A DNA stretch of 20,036 nt. Source: Nitrospinota bacterium. Its GTDB lineage: Bacteria > Nitrospinota > Nitrospinia > JACRGO01. A program made the position numbers and the translations under genes. Below are positions 14,128-20,036 of the stretch, in pieces. Below the pieces are notes generated by a model. That model did not search any database. It was not told the origin of the DNA and worked only from the letters and a program-made list of their open reading frames with translations. Location: positions 1-20,036 of the forward strand of contig JACRGO010000030.1 of the NCBI GenBank assembly GCA_016212295.1. Reading direction: 5' to 3'. Position 1 is the first letter of the stretch. Every line of letters starts with the position of its first letter.

Positions 14128-14637
14128 ATGGAAAAAGAAGAAACCAAAAACGCTGCCGCCGTTGTCGAGGAACAAAAACGCAAGGAAGGAAAATATCTTA
14201 CCTTCGTATTGTGTAGCGAGGAATACGGGCTGGAAATCCTGAAAGTCCGGGAAATCATCGGTCTTCTTGATATCACGCCGGTTCCCCAAACCCCGGATTT
14301 CGTCAAGGGGGTCATCAATTTGAGAGGCAAGGTCATTCCCGTGGTTGACCTGAGGCTTAAGTTCGGAATGCCGCCGGCGGAATACACCAAGGAGACATGC
14401 ATCATTGTGGTGGACGTGGATTCGCTCCTCATGGGCATAATAGTGGACACGGTTTCCGAAGTGGTTGAGATCAAGGAAAATGAAATAGAACCACCCCCAT
14501 CCTTTGGACATAAGGTGGACGTGAAATTCATCCTGGGGATGGGCAAGATAAAGGGCAAGGTGAAAATTCTATTGCAGATAGACAAGGTGCTCTCGAGTGA
14601 AGAGCTTAGCATTGTCGAGAAAGCGGCGGATGAGTAG
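14128..14637 (+). CDS. cheW: Chemotaxis coupling protein CheW
   Basis: CheW links chemoreceptors to the kinase CheA in the signalling array at the inner membrane. The 169-aa product has a charged 20-residue lead and then the CheW fold. 'YLTFVLCSEEYGLEILKVREI' in pattern starts near 23. The diagnostic 'GVINLRGKVIPVVDLR' is at 61-76, followed by 'CIIVVDVDSLLMGIIVDTVSEV' in pattern at 91-112 and a C-terminal 'GMGKIKGKVKILLQIDKVL'. The ATG at 14128 is preceded by GGGAGGTG (14112-14119) at a normal distance. It follows the chemoreceptor by 43 nt in the same direction, so the two are likely co-expressed and this CheW probably serves that receptor. No cheA, cheY, cheR or cheB gene is in the window. 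Confidence 0.95.
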   Translation: MEKEETKNAAAVVEEQKRKEGKYLTFVLCSEEYGLEILKVREIIGLLDITPVPQTPDFVKGVINLRGKVIPVVDLRLKFGMPPAEYTKETCIIVVDVDSLLMGIIVDTVSEVVEIKENEIEPPPSFGHKVDVKFILGMGKIKGKVKILLQIDKVLSSEELSIVEKAADE

Positions 14638-14644
14638 TTGGTAA

Positions 14645-14738
14645 AGGCACAAAGGCGGAAAGTAAAACAGTTAACGGCGGAAGATTCAAAACTTTGTGCC
14701 TTCTGCCTTTGTGCCTGAGTAGTTACTCTCTTTTTTTT
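14645..14738. terminator. Inverted repeat between convergent cheW and permease genes
   Basis: AGGCACAAAGGC (14645-14656) pairs perfectly with GCCTTTGTGCCT (14705-14716), with ACTTTGTGCC just before the right arm as a partial second copy. Directly after it, GAGT-AGTT-ACTC is followed by TCTTTTTTTT, a small hairpin plus T-tract that could terminate cheW transcription. The larger palindrome could stop transcripts from either side. Confidence 0.5.
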
Positions 14739-15660
14739 AATCCCCGCGCCTGATCCTGGGGTCCAGCAAGGAATAGACGATATCCGTAATTAGATTCACA
14801 AAGACGTAACAAAGGGAAATAAAAAGGACGCATCCTTGAACCATTGGATAATCCCTGGTGTTGATCGCCTGGACGGTTAACCGGCCTATGCCGGGCCAGG
14901 AAAAGATGGTCTCCGTGATTATGGAACCGGTCAACAGCGCCCCGAATTGAAGTCCGCTGATGGTAACAACCGGCAATAAGGCGTTCCCAAGGCCGTGTTT
15001 CAACAAGACCTTCCATTTTGCCAATCCCTTTGCCCTGGCGGTTCTCATATAATCCTCTTGCAGCGCCTCCAGCATGGACGCCCTGGTCATTCTTGCAAGG
15101 ATGGCGGCAAGAGACGCCCCTAGTGTAACGGCGGGCAAGGCCAGGTGGGCCAGGGAGCCGCTCCCCGATACAGGGAGCCATCCCAAATGGATGGAAAAAA
15201 AGAGGACCAAGAGAGGTCCCAGCCAGAAATTGGGCATGGAAACCGCCAGCAGGGAAAAAAACAGCGAGGCCTGGTCCACCACGGAATACTGCCTGGCGGC
15301 GGAAAAGACCCCGGTTGGAATCGCGATGGAGAGCGAAATTAACATGGCCGAGAAGGCCAGCTTCAATGTCGCTGGAAAACGGGCAAGGATTTCAGAGGCA
15401 ACCGGTTTTTTAGTGTGGAGGGAAGTCCCTAAATCACCTCGCGCGAGGCTGGAAAAATAAACAACGATTTGTTTCCCCAGGGGTTGGTCGAGTCTTAATT
15501 CCCGGCGAAGCCTTTCCCTGTCCACCCTCCCGGCGCTTTCCCCAAGCATTATATCCACAGGGTCGCCGGGAATTAAATGGATAATCAGAAATACCAGGCC
15601 GCAAACCCCTATCATGGTGGGAACAACGAAAAAAATTCTCTTTAATATGCAGGCGATCAA
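14737..15660 (-). CDS. DppB-type ABC transporter permease (peptide/nickel family)
   Basis: This 307-aa integral membrane protein has the DppB/OppB layout. The N-terminus is 'LKRIFFVVPTMIGVCGLVFL' in pattern with helix 1, then 'HLIPGDPVDIMLG' (28-40), 'LRLDQPLGKQ' (55-64) and 'RGDLGTSLHTKKPV' (74-87). Four or five further helices follow. The EAA loop that docks the ATPase is 'DYMRTARAKGLAKWKVLLKHG' in pattern at 203-223, and the C-terminus is 'YSLLDPRIR'. Such permeases import peptides, nickel or similar solutes with a DppC partner, two ATPases and a binding protein. None of these is nearby: cheW converges on its 3' end and a repeat block lies upstream. The only start available in frame is a TTG at 15660, with no ribosome-binding site, so expression is doubtful. 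Confidence 0.88.
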   Translation of the reverse strand: MIACILKRIFFVVPTMIGVCGLVFLIIHLIPGDPVDIMLGESAGRVDRERLRRELRLDQPLGKQIVVYFSSLARGDLGTSLHTKKPVASEILARFPATLKLAFSAMLISLSIAIPTGVFSAARQYSVVDQASLFFSLLAVSMPNFWLGPLLVLFFSIHLGWLPVSGSGSLAHLALPAVTLGASLAAILARMTRASMLEALQEDYMRTARAKGLAKWKVLLKHGLGNALLPVVTISGLQFGALLTGSIITETIFSWPGIGRLTVQAINTRDYPMVQGCVLFISLCYVFVNLITDIVYSLLDPRIRRGD

Positions 15661-15708
15661 GGGCGGAAAGGCATGGCGCGGCAGGGCCGCGGCCGAATTT
15701 AAAATGCC

Positions 15709-15852
15709 TAAAGTGAACTAAAGTGACTGAAGTTAAAAATAAAAAATTGCTTTTATACCGCAACTTTAGCTCACTTTAAACTTTAGCTCACTTTAAACTT
15801 TAGTCACTTTAAACTTACACCTTCAAACTTTAACCCACTTTATTCACTTTAT
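15709..15852. repeat. Degenerate 17-nt tandem repeat with inverted half-copy
   Basis: From 15762 the unit AACTTTAGCTCACTTTA (17 nt) occurs twice exactly. A 16-nt copy (AACTTTAGTCACTTTA), a degenerate 14-nt unit, another 17-nt copy (AACTTTAACCCACTTTA) and a partial TTCACTTTA follow. At 15709-15734 the same motif appears inverted (TAAAGTGAACTAAAGTGACT and AGTT). The block fills the whole space between the divergent permease and exbB genes, so it sits in both 5' regions. Confidence 0.8.
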
Positions 15853-15873
15853 CAAGCAGAGGAATTTAAATTC

Positions 15874-16626
15874 ATGAAACCAAGAATTCACGCGACTGCC
15901 TTACTGGTCTTCTTGCTGTTACTCCTGTCCATTCCAGGCGGCCTTAAAGCGGAAGAGGACGCGAAAAAGGAAACGGAAACCATGCGGTACAGCCTTATCA
16001 ATTACATAAAAAAAGGCGGGCCGGTCATGTATCCAATTATTTTTTGCTCCATCATGGTCTTTGGAGTCGGAATAGAGCGGACTTACAACCTGAGAAGCGC
16101 CAAGGTGATACACCCGGAGTTTCTTGAAAAGATCAAGCCCTATTGGGTGAGGCAGGACACAGGCAAGGCGATCACGGTCTGCAAAAGGCACGACGTGTCC
16201 CTTTCCAGGATACTCAAGGCCGGATTGTTGAGAATGGACTACGGGATACTGGAAATAGAAAAGGCGGTGGAAGGCGCGGGCCAGCACGAGGCGTCCCTGC
16301 TGAATTCCAATCTCCGCATGTTGGGCGCAATGGCCAATATAGCGCCCATGCTTGGATTCCTCGGCACGGTTTCCGGCATGATAGGGGCGTTCGAGGTCAT
16401 CGCCACCGCCGGATCATCTGGAAACGCGGCCCTGGTGGCAAGCGGCATATCCGAGGCGCTGATCACTACATTCGCCGGGCTGGTGGTCGGCATTCCGGCC
16501 TTGATGATGTACCATTTTTTCCGGGGCAAGGTGGACAAATTCGTCTTTGAAATGGAAGAAATCGTCATAGGAATGATAGAAGAGCTTATCCACCAAAAGG
16601 ACCTGAGCAAGGAAGGAAAAAAATAG
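15874..16626 (+). CDS. exbB: MotA/TolQ/ExbB proton channel family protein
   Basis: The 250-aa inner-membrane protein is the channel subunit of a proton-driven ExbB-ExbD or TolQ-TolR motor. It starts with a signal-like hydrophobic segment (residues 8-26, ending near 'LKAEEDA'). The three family helices follow at about 51-70, 148-175 and 190-214. The hallmark 'NIAPMLGFLGTVSGMIGAF' is at 155-173. 'GISEALITTFAGLVVGIPAL' at 191-210 carries the conserved Thr residues. The extra N-terminal segment is typical of ExbB-like proteins rather than TolQ. A modest ribosome-binding site (GAGGA) lies about 10 nt before the ATG. exbD begins 3 nt after its stop. No TonB, TolA or Pal gene is nearby, so the driven partner is unknown. 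Confidence 0.92.
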   Translation: MKPRIHATALLVFLLLLLSIPGGLKAEEDAKKETETMRYSLINYIKKGGPVMYPIIFCSIMVFGVGIERTYNLRSAKVIHPEFLEKIKPYWVRQDTGKAITVCKRHDVSLSRILKAGLLRMDYGILEIEKAVEGAGQHEASLLNSNLRMLGAMANIAPMLGFLGTVSGMIGAFEVIATAGSSGNAALVASGISEALITTFAGLVVGIPALMMYHFFRGKVDKFVFEMEEIVIGMIEELIHQKDLSKEGKK

Positions 16627-16629
16627 TTT

Positions 16630-17025
16630 ATGCACTTCAAGAACGAAGAAGAAAATTTCCACGTGGAGATGACCTCAATGGCCGACCTCGTCTTTCTCCT
16701 GCTCATTTTCTTCATGGTGTCCACTTCCTTCGTGGATTTTCCCAAGAGAATGGATATAAAACTCCCGGAATCCAAGGCGTCCGATAAAGTCGAAAAAAAC
16801 AAGGTATTCACCATTGAGATGGGCATTGAGGGCAGGATAACACTGAACGGCAAGGATATTGCCCTGGAAGGCCTGGAAAAGGCGCTTGAAGAGGGATCGA
16901 GAAACGCCGCCCAAAAATCGGTCATTATCAAGGCCGATAAAGGCATCCCATACGGGAAAGTGGTGGCTGTGATGGGCGTGGCGAAGACACTGAACATAAC
17001 AGATATAAGCATTGCCGTTAAATAG
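16630..17025 (+). CDS. exbD: ExbD/TolR family biopolymer transport protein
   Basis: The 131-aa partner of the preceding channel has a short cytoplasmic N-terminus and a single membrane helix, 'MADLVFLLLIFFMVST' (17-32). D19 is the conserved proton-carrying Asp. A periplasmic domain of about 95 residues follows, with ExbD-type features: 'RMDIKLPESKA', 'ITLNGKDI', 'SVIIKADKGIPYGKVVAVM' and 'ISIAVK'. It is encoded 3 nt after exbB and its ribosome-binding site (AAGGAAGG) lies in the last codons of exbB, so translation is probably coupled. Together they form a complete stator-like proton channel that would power a TonB- or TolA-like protein encoded elsewhere. Its gene end converges on ribF 68 nt later, with no good terminator between them. 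Confidence 0.92.
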   Translation: MHFKNEEENFHVEMTSMADLVFLLLIFFMVSTSFVDFPKRMDIKLPESKASDKVEKNKVFTIEMGIEGRITLNGKDIALEGLEKALEEGSRNAAQKSVIIKADKGIPYGKVVAVMGVAKTLNITDISIAVK

Positions 17026-17093
17026 CCTGATGAACAATGGCTAATGCCTGTTTTTGATTTCAGATTTGCGGTTTTAGATAAAAATCACTCAAT

Positions 17094-18044
17094 TTAGGTA
17101 ATATTTTCCTTTTGTGGCCGCGGCCTCTTGAGGGCCGCTTTCGCGGTTTCAATGTCCTTGGCAATTTGTTTCACCAATTCGCTGGACGATGCGAATTCCC
17201 GCTCGTCCCGGATACGTTCAATGAAACAAAGCTCCACCTTCTCTGAATATAGGTCCTCGCTGAAATCGAAGAGATGGACCTCGATGCTCATCCGGTCCCT
17301 TTTGAAGGTGGGGTTGAATCCTATATTAGCCACGCCGTCGTGGACCAGTCCGCGCATGGACATGGTGACCGCGTAAACCCCTGTTTGAGGAGCCAGCTCG
17401 TTCATAGGGTCGACATTCGCCGTGGGATAGCCGATCGCCGCGCCTGTTTTGAATCCTTCCACGATCTTTCCCTCAATGCAGTAAAACCGTCCCAGGAGCC
17501 TCGCGGCTTGCGAAACAAGGCCATCCTCCAAAAGATCACGTATCAGGGAGCTGCTGACCACGTTCCCCCCAACGGAAACCGGATCCACTATATTCACCTT
17601 GAAGCCGAACTCCCCTCCCATCTTTTTGAGATAATTTATGGTCCCCTCCTTCTGCCTGCCGAATGTGTAATCCTGCCCGACGAAAACCTCCAACGCCCCG
17701 ATCCCTCGACTCAAGACCTCTCCAGCGAAATCCCTTGGACAAAGCGCGGCGAAACGTAGGTTAAAATCAGCGCAGATCACCAAGTCTATTCCGCAGGCCC
17801 GGATAAGTTCCATCTTTTTATGGAAGGTGGTGAGGAGGGGCGGTGATTTGTCCGGGGCCAGGACCTTCAGGGGATGGGGGTCGAAGGTATAGACGACCGG
17901 GGTCCCCCGGACCTCCAGGGAACGCTCCCTGACGCAGCGGAATATCTCCTGGTGGCCCAGATGCACCCCATCGAAATTACCCAGGGCCACTATGGGCGAT
18001 TCTATCTTTTCCTTGATGTTCCGATCGCCACGGATGATCCGCAT
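17094..18044 (-). CDS. ribF: Bifunctional riboflavin kinase / FAD synthetase
   Basis: RibF phosphorylates riboflavin to FMN and adenylylates FMN to FAD in the cytoplasm. The 316-aa length is usual. The N-terminal FAD synthetase domain has the nucleotidyltransferase motif 'GNFDGVHLGHQ' (22-32), 'TFDPHP' (53-58), 'FVGQDYTFGR' (121-130) and 'SSSLIR' (164-169). The C-terminal flavokinase domain has 'GYPTANV' (205-211), 'GVYAV' (222-226), 'GVANIGFNPTF' (237-247) and 'VHLFDFSEDLY' (256-266). Both active sites look complete. ATG 18044 is the start; the ribosome-binding site is weak. No FMN riboswitch is recognisable upstream. It is likely read with greA, which lies upstream on the same strand 190 nt away. 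Confidence 0.96.
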   Translation of the reverse strand: MRIIRGDRNIKEKIESPIVALGNFDGVHLGHQEIFRCVRERSLEVRGTPVVYTFDPHPLKVLAPDKSPPLLTTFHKKMELIRACGIDLVICADFNLRFAALCPRDFAGEVLSRGIGALEVFVGQDYTFGRQKEGTINYLKKMGGEFGFKVNIVDPVSVGGNVVSSSLIRDLLEDGLVSQAARLLGRFYCIEGKIVEGFKTGAAIGYPTANVDPMNELAPQTGVYAVTMSMRGLVHDGVANIGFNPTFKRDRMSIEVHLFDFSEDLYSEKVELCFIERIRDEREFASSSELVKQIAKDIETAKAALKRPRPQKENIT

Positions 18045-18234
18045 TGTAGGCAGGAGTTTAGCTTATTGGCTGGTTAAAAAATCAAATTCGGAGGGTGGTA
18101 AGGATTTTGTTCAGCGTTTTCATGGTTTACAGCAAGAGGTTGTCCACCTTTTCATGATTTAAATCTTTTCCTATAGGAATGTAACGGCCCTCATCCCTCC
18201 TTACCCCTTATAAGCCGCAGGCCTGATAACCTAA

Positions 18235-18708
18235 TCATGAAAATGTCTCGTGGATGGTTTGGAGCCTCGTTATTTCGTATTCCTTGCTGCCGGAGGGCAG
18301 GCTCAATTTAACCTCATCTCCAGGCTGCTTTCCCAAAAGGGCCCTCCCCAGGGGGGATGCAATGGAGATCAGTCCATTTTCCGGGTCCACCTCCTCAGAT
18401 GAAACCAATTGGTAGATTTTTTTTTCTCCGGACTGCACATCCTCCAGGTGAAGTGTTGAACCAAAACCGGCCCGGTCCTCTGGAATTGACTTTAAGTTGA
18501 TGGAAGAGAGGGATGAAACCCTTTGCTGTATCTGGCTGATCCTGCTTTCCACGAAGACCTTTCTCTCTTTTACAGCGTCATACTCTGCGTTTTCGCTTAA
18601 ATCGCCATAAGCCGCGGCTTTTTGAAGTTCCTTGGGAATTTCAATCCGCAGTTCCCGATGCAGGTCCTCCAGTTCCTTCCTCAGTTTATCCAATACGGGA
18701 AGTTTCAT
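18235..18708 (-). CDS. greA: Transcription elongation factor GreA/GreB family
   Basis: Gre factors rescue backtracked RNA polymerase by stimulating cleavage of the nascent transcript. The 157-aa product has the two expected parts. The N-terminal coiled coil (residues 1-70) carries the acidic tip 'GDLSENAEYDA' (35-45, with D36 and E39). The C-terminal FKBP-like domain has 'SPLGRALLGKQPGDEVKLSLP' in pattern at 118-138 and ends 'YEITRLQTI'. Length and motifs fit GreA rather than the larger GreB. The 'ASPLGRALLGK' motif is intact. A good promoter lies upstream (18742-18771). The ATG at 18708 is preceded by AGGG. ribF is next in the same direction. Confidence 0.94.
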   Translation of the reverse strand: MKLPVLDKLRKELEDLHRELRIEIPKELQKAAAYGDLSENAEYDAVKERKVFVESRISQIQQRVSSLSSINLKSIPEDRAGFGSTLHLEDVQSGEKKIYQLVSSEEVDPENGLISIASPLGRALLGKQPGDEVKLSLPSGSKEYEITRLQTIHETFS

Positions 18709-18741
18709 ATTTCCCTAATCCCCCCAAAAAATTTATTTTTT

Positions 18742-18771
18742 ATTGTAGCACGTTTCTTTTCCCTTTGTAAA
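18742..18771 (-). promoter_or_regulatory. Probable greA promoter
   Basis: On the minus strand TTTACA (18771-18766) and TACAAT (18747-18742) are 18 nt apart, a good sigma-70 pair. Transcription would start near 18735, about 27 nt before the greA ATG, with a G-run and AGGG in the leader for ribosome binding. Confidence 0.6.
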
Positions 18772-18958
18772 AAAACCGCTCTTTCCTCTCGCGGCCATCT
18801 GGCGGCGCAAGACTTCTCCAAGAAGGCTATGAATGTAAGTGTTATAGGATCGTTTAACCACGAATTTATACGAATTATTAATTTTTCAAAAATAATATTA
18901 CCTGAATTGGGCGATTTTCTTTCGTCCCTTCAGGGCTTAATCGTATATGATACAAATT
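18772..18958. other. Gap between greA and the CRISPR repeat
   Basis: I see no gene here. It contains a CCACGAATTTATACGAATTA-type stretch near 18859-18878 and a small palindrome CCCTTCAGGG at 18927-18936. It would be the trailer side of the CRISPR array. No second repeat copy, even degenerate, can be found at spacer distance. Confidence 0.45.
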
Positions 18959-18990
18959 GTTTAAATCCACGCTCCCGCGAAGGGAGCGAC
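18959..18990 (-). CRISPR. Single type I-C-like CRISPR repeat (collapsed array)
   Basis: On the plus strand the 32-nt unit starts GTTTAAATCCAC, has the hairpin GCTCCC-GCGAA-GGGAGC and ends GAC. On the minus strand it begins GTCGCTCCC and ends GTGGATTTAAAC, the form of type I-C repeats, which usually end in GATTGAAAC. It lies on the leader side of cas2 in the right orientation. Only one copy exists in the window, so no repeat-spacer array can be defined. Confidence 0.8.
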
Positions 18991-19179
18991 TGCTAATATA
19001 AGAACCCTTTTGTTTTCAATGACATAAAGGGCCTTTTCCGCTTACCTCAAAATACTCTTTAATTTTCAAAGAGCAAAACAGGAATCCGGGCATCAGAAAA
19101 AAGTTAAGCTACTGTATTATAAAAATAAAATATCTTGCGCTGACCTCCCTGCATTTTCCTGAGGGCTTGGGGTCAGCGA
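18991..19179 (-). promoter_or_regulatory. CRISPR leader region
   Basis: The 189 nt between the cas2 stop and the repeat are AT-rich and non-coding. They contain CTCTTTGAAAATTAAAGAG (minus strand, near 19057-19075) and the inverted repeat GCTGACC (19139-19145) / GGTCAGC (19171-19177) just after cas2. These features are usual in type I-C leaders. The array promoter and integration-guiding sites should be here. Confidence 0.6.
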
Positions 19180-19470
19180 TCACACAATTATCGCTTCCCG
19201 CTGGGAGTGGGAAGCCCCTGTCCCGAAGTGCTCCACTCTTCTTTCCCAGTTGGAGCCCAGAAAATAAAAGCGCAACGAATCCTCTTCAGGCTCATAAACC
19301 TTGAGGAGTCTGGCCTTCAGTTTTTCCCACTGTCCGGGGTCCACATCGCACTCAAAAACGGAGTACTGGACCCTTTGACCGAAGTCCTGGCAATGTTTCG
19401 CAATGCGGCGCAAGCGTCCCTTGCCCGCGTTATCCATGGTGGAAACATCATAGGAAACCAAAACCAACAT
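19180..19470 (-). CDS. cas2: CRISPR-associated protein Cas2 (type I-C)
   Basis: The 96-aa protein starts MLVLVSYDVSTMDNAGKGRL, the type I-C Cas2 opening with the conserved Asp at residue 8. It continues with 'RRIAKHCQDFGQRVQYSVFE' (31-50 region) and ends 'FYFLGSNWERRVEHFG'-like plus a short tail. Cas2 dimers bridge two Cas1 dimers in the complex that inserts new spacers at the leader end of the array. The ATG at 19470 has a strong ribosome-binding site (AAAGGAGGG). It follows cas1 with a 52-nt gap and precedes the leader, the standard I-C order cas4-cas1-cas2-array. It appears intact, so the adaptation machinery may still work although only one repeat remains. Confidence 0.95.
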   Translation of the reverse strand: MLVLVSYDVSTMDNAGKGRLRRIAKHCQDFGQRVQYSVFECDVDPGQWEKLKARLLKVYEPEEDSLRFYFLGSNWERRVEHFGTGASHSQREAIIV

Positions 19471-19522
19471 AATTCAGACCCTCCTTTCACCATTCCACTA
19501 TTCCATACTTCCATGCCTGTAT

Positions 19523-20036
19523 TTACCTCCAGACAAAGGCCGGGTAATAATCCGTATCCCCCCGGATATAGCGCGCCAGCAAGAGAGCCTGCACATGAAA
19601 CAATATCCCGATCCGGACTTTTTCATTAAGAACGGGATGGGTCAATTCCTCCTGCTTCCTCTTCTGATAAGCGGTGAGCAGGGTCTTTCTTGTTTCGTCT
19701 CCCAGGAGAACGGCCCCGCTTTCGGTAAAATTGAAGTCCGCCTTTTTTACCTGCTGAAGATTAATCAACGAAAGAACCAGCCGGTCTCCCAAAAAGGCGC
19801 GAAACTCCTCCAGAACATCCAGCGCGAGACTCTGCCTGCCGGGACGGTCCCGATGAAGAAAACCCACGTAGGGGTCCAGCCCCACTCCTTCCAAGGCTGA
19901 TACGCAGTCCTGGAGCATCACGGCGTAAGTAAAGGAGAGAAGCGCGTTCACCGGGTCGGTGGGCGGCCTCCGGTTGCGTCCGTTGAAACAAAAATCTTCT
20001 TTTTGCTGGGTAATAAGGCGTGAAAAAATCCCGAAG
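19523..20036 (-). CDS. cas1: CRISPR-associated endonuclease Cas1, C-terminal part
   Basis: The gene runs off the right edge; 170 C-terminal residues are visible. They read FGIFSRLITQQKEDFCF, then 'NGRNRRPPTDPVNALLSFTY', 'ALEGVGLDPYVGFLHRDRPG' and 'RQSLALDVLEEFRAFL', ending in YIRGDTDYYPAFVWR. This is Cas1 of the I-C type. The 'D-P-V-N-A-L-L-S-F-x-Y' helix, the metal-binding His in 'GFLHRDRPGR' and the Asp in 'LALDVLEEFR' are all present. The Glu ligand of the metal site lies further upstream, near or beyond the window edge, and was not located. Cas1 is the integrase that inserts spacers. The rest of the operon (cas3, cas5, cas8c, cas7, cas4) should lie to the right. The product appears intact as far as visible. 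Confidence 0.95.
   Translation of the reverse strand, partial: FGIFSRLITQQKEDFCFNGRNRRPPTDPVNALLSFTYAVMLQDCVSALEGVGLDPYVGFLHRDRPGRQSLALDVLEEFRAFLGDRLVLSLINLQQVKKADFNFTESGAVLLGDETRKTLLTAYQKRKQEELTHPVLNEKVRIGILFHVQALLLARYIRGDTDYYPAFVWR

Noticed and set aside
15434-15763. A 109-codon minus-strand frame overlapping the permease start
   Set aside because: It is out of frame with the permease, contains the tandem repeat and shows no domain; it does not supply a fused N-terminus.
17026-17093. Terminator between exbD and ribF
   Set aside because: Only a 3-bp stem (GGC-TAAT-GCC) precedes TTTTTG, too weak to call.
18045-18234. Possible FMN riboswitch upstream of ribF
   Set aside because: None of the conserved FMN-element strings or its multi-branched stem pattern could be found; only short, stop-rich frames are present.
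18900-18958. A second, degenerate CRISPR repeat on the trailer side
   Set aside because: CCCTTCAGGG at 18927-18936 looks palindromic, but neither the GTCGC nor the GTGGATT part of the repeat is present at spacer distance.

Overview
The window is about 20 kb of a mid-GC, Gram-negative-type bacterial chromosome. Envelope-coupled motor genes (ExbB/ExbD), a chemoreceptor with CheW, a PilZ protein, and a proC-yggT-divIVA block fit a deltaproteobacterial or Nitrospinota-like lineage. That placement is an impression from gene content and protein style. No rRNA or tRNA is visible to confirm it. Intergenic spaces are rich in palindromic repeats.

Left part (1-5.3 kb): an intact DUF4258/DUF2283 toxin-antitoxin-like pair and a doubtful 65-aa frame ending in a strong hairpin come first. 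A long nested palindromic element (1357-1549) follows. On the minus strand lie a membrane M48 metalloprotease fused to TPRs and a PilZ-domain protein. Divergent from pilZ, a good promoter next to a small inverted repeat drives two overlapping frames I do not recognise. The second encodes an exported cysteine-rich protein.

Middle (5.3-11.3 kb): a radical SAM enzyme (minus) diverges from proC, yggT and divIVA (plus), followed by a Uma2-family nuclease. A 43-nt hairpin repeat occurs twice (41/43 identical), just before the start codons of proC and the Uma2 gene. Neither start has a visible Shine-Dalgarno (SD) sequence. Next is a gene graveyard (about 9.5-11.1 kb). It holds a broken antitoxin with the first 18 codons of a RelE/ParE-like toxin, a zinc-type dehydrogenase with an internal deletion, a frameshifted CopG-type antitoxin, a 75-nt hairpin and the N-terminus of an IS630-type transposase.

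Right part (11.3-20 kb): a large chemoreceptor with a duplicated sensory region is followed by cheW. Then come an orphan DppB-type permease (minus), a degenerate tandem repeat block, exbB-exbD, ribF and greA (both minus). At the right edge sits the adaptation end of a type I-C CRISPR-Cas locus: partial cas1, cas2, a leader-like region and one single repeat, so the array appears collapsed.

Housekeeping functions (proline and flavin synthesis, transcript cleavage, division/envelope) are thus interleaved with signalling genes and mostly decayed defence or addiction modules. The most interesting candidates are the 4.3-5.2 kb locus of unknown genes, the paired hairpin repeat that replaces ribosome-binding sites, and the one-repeat CRISPR locus.
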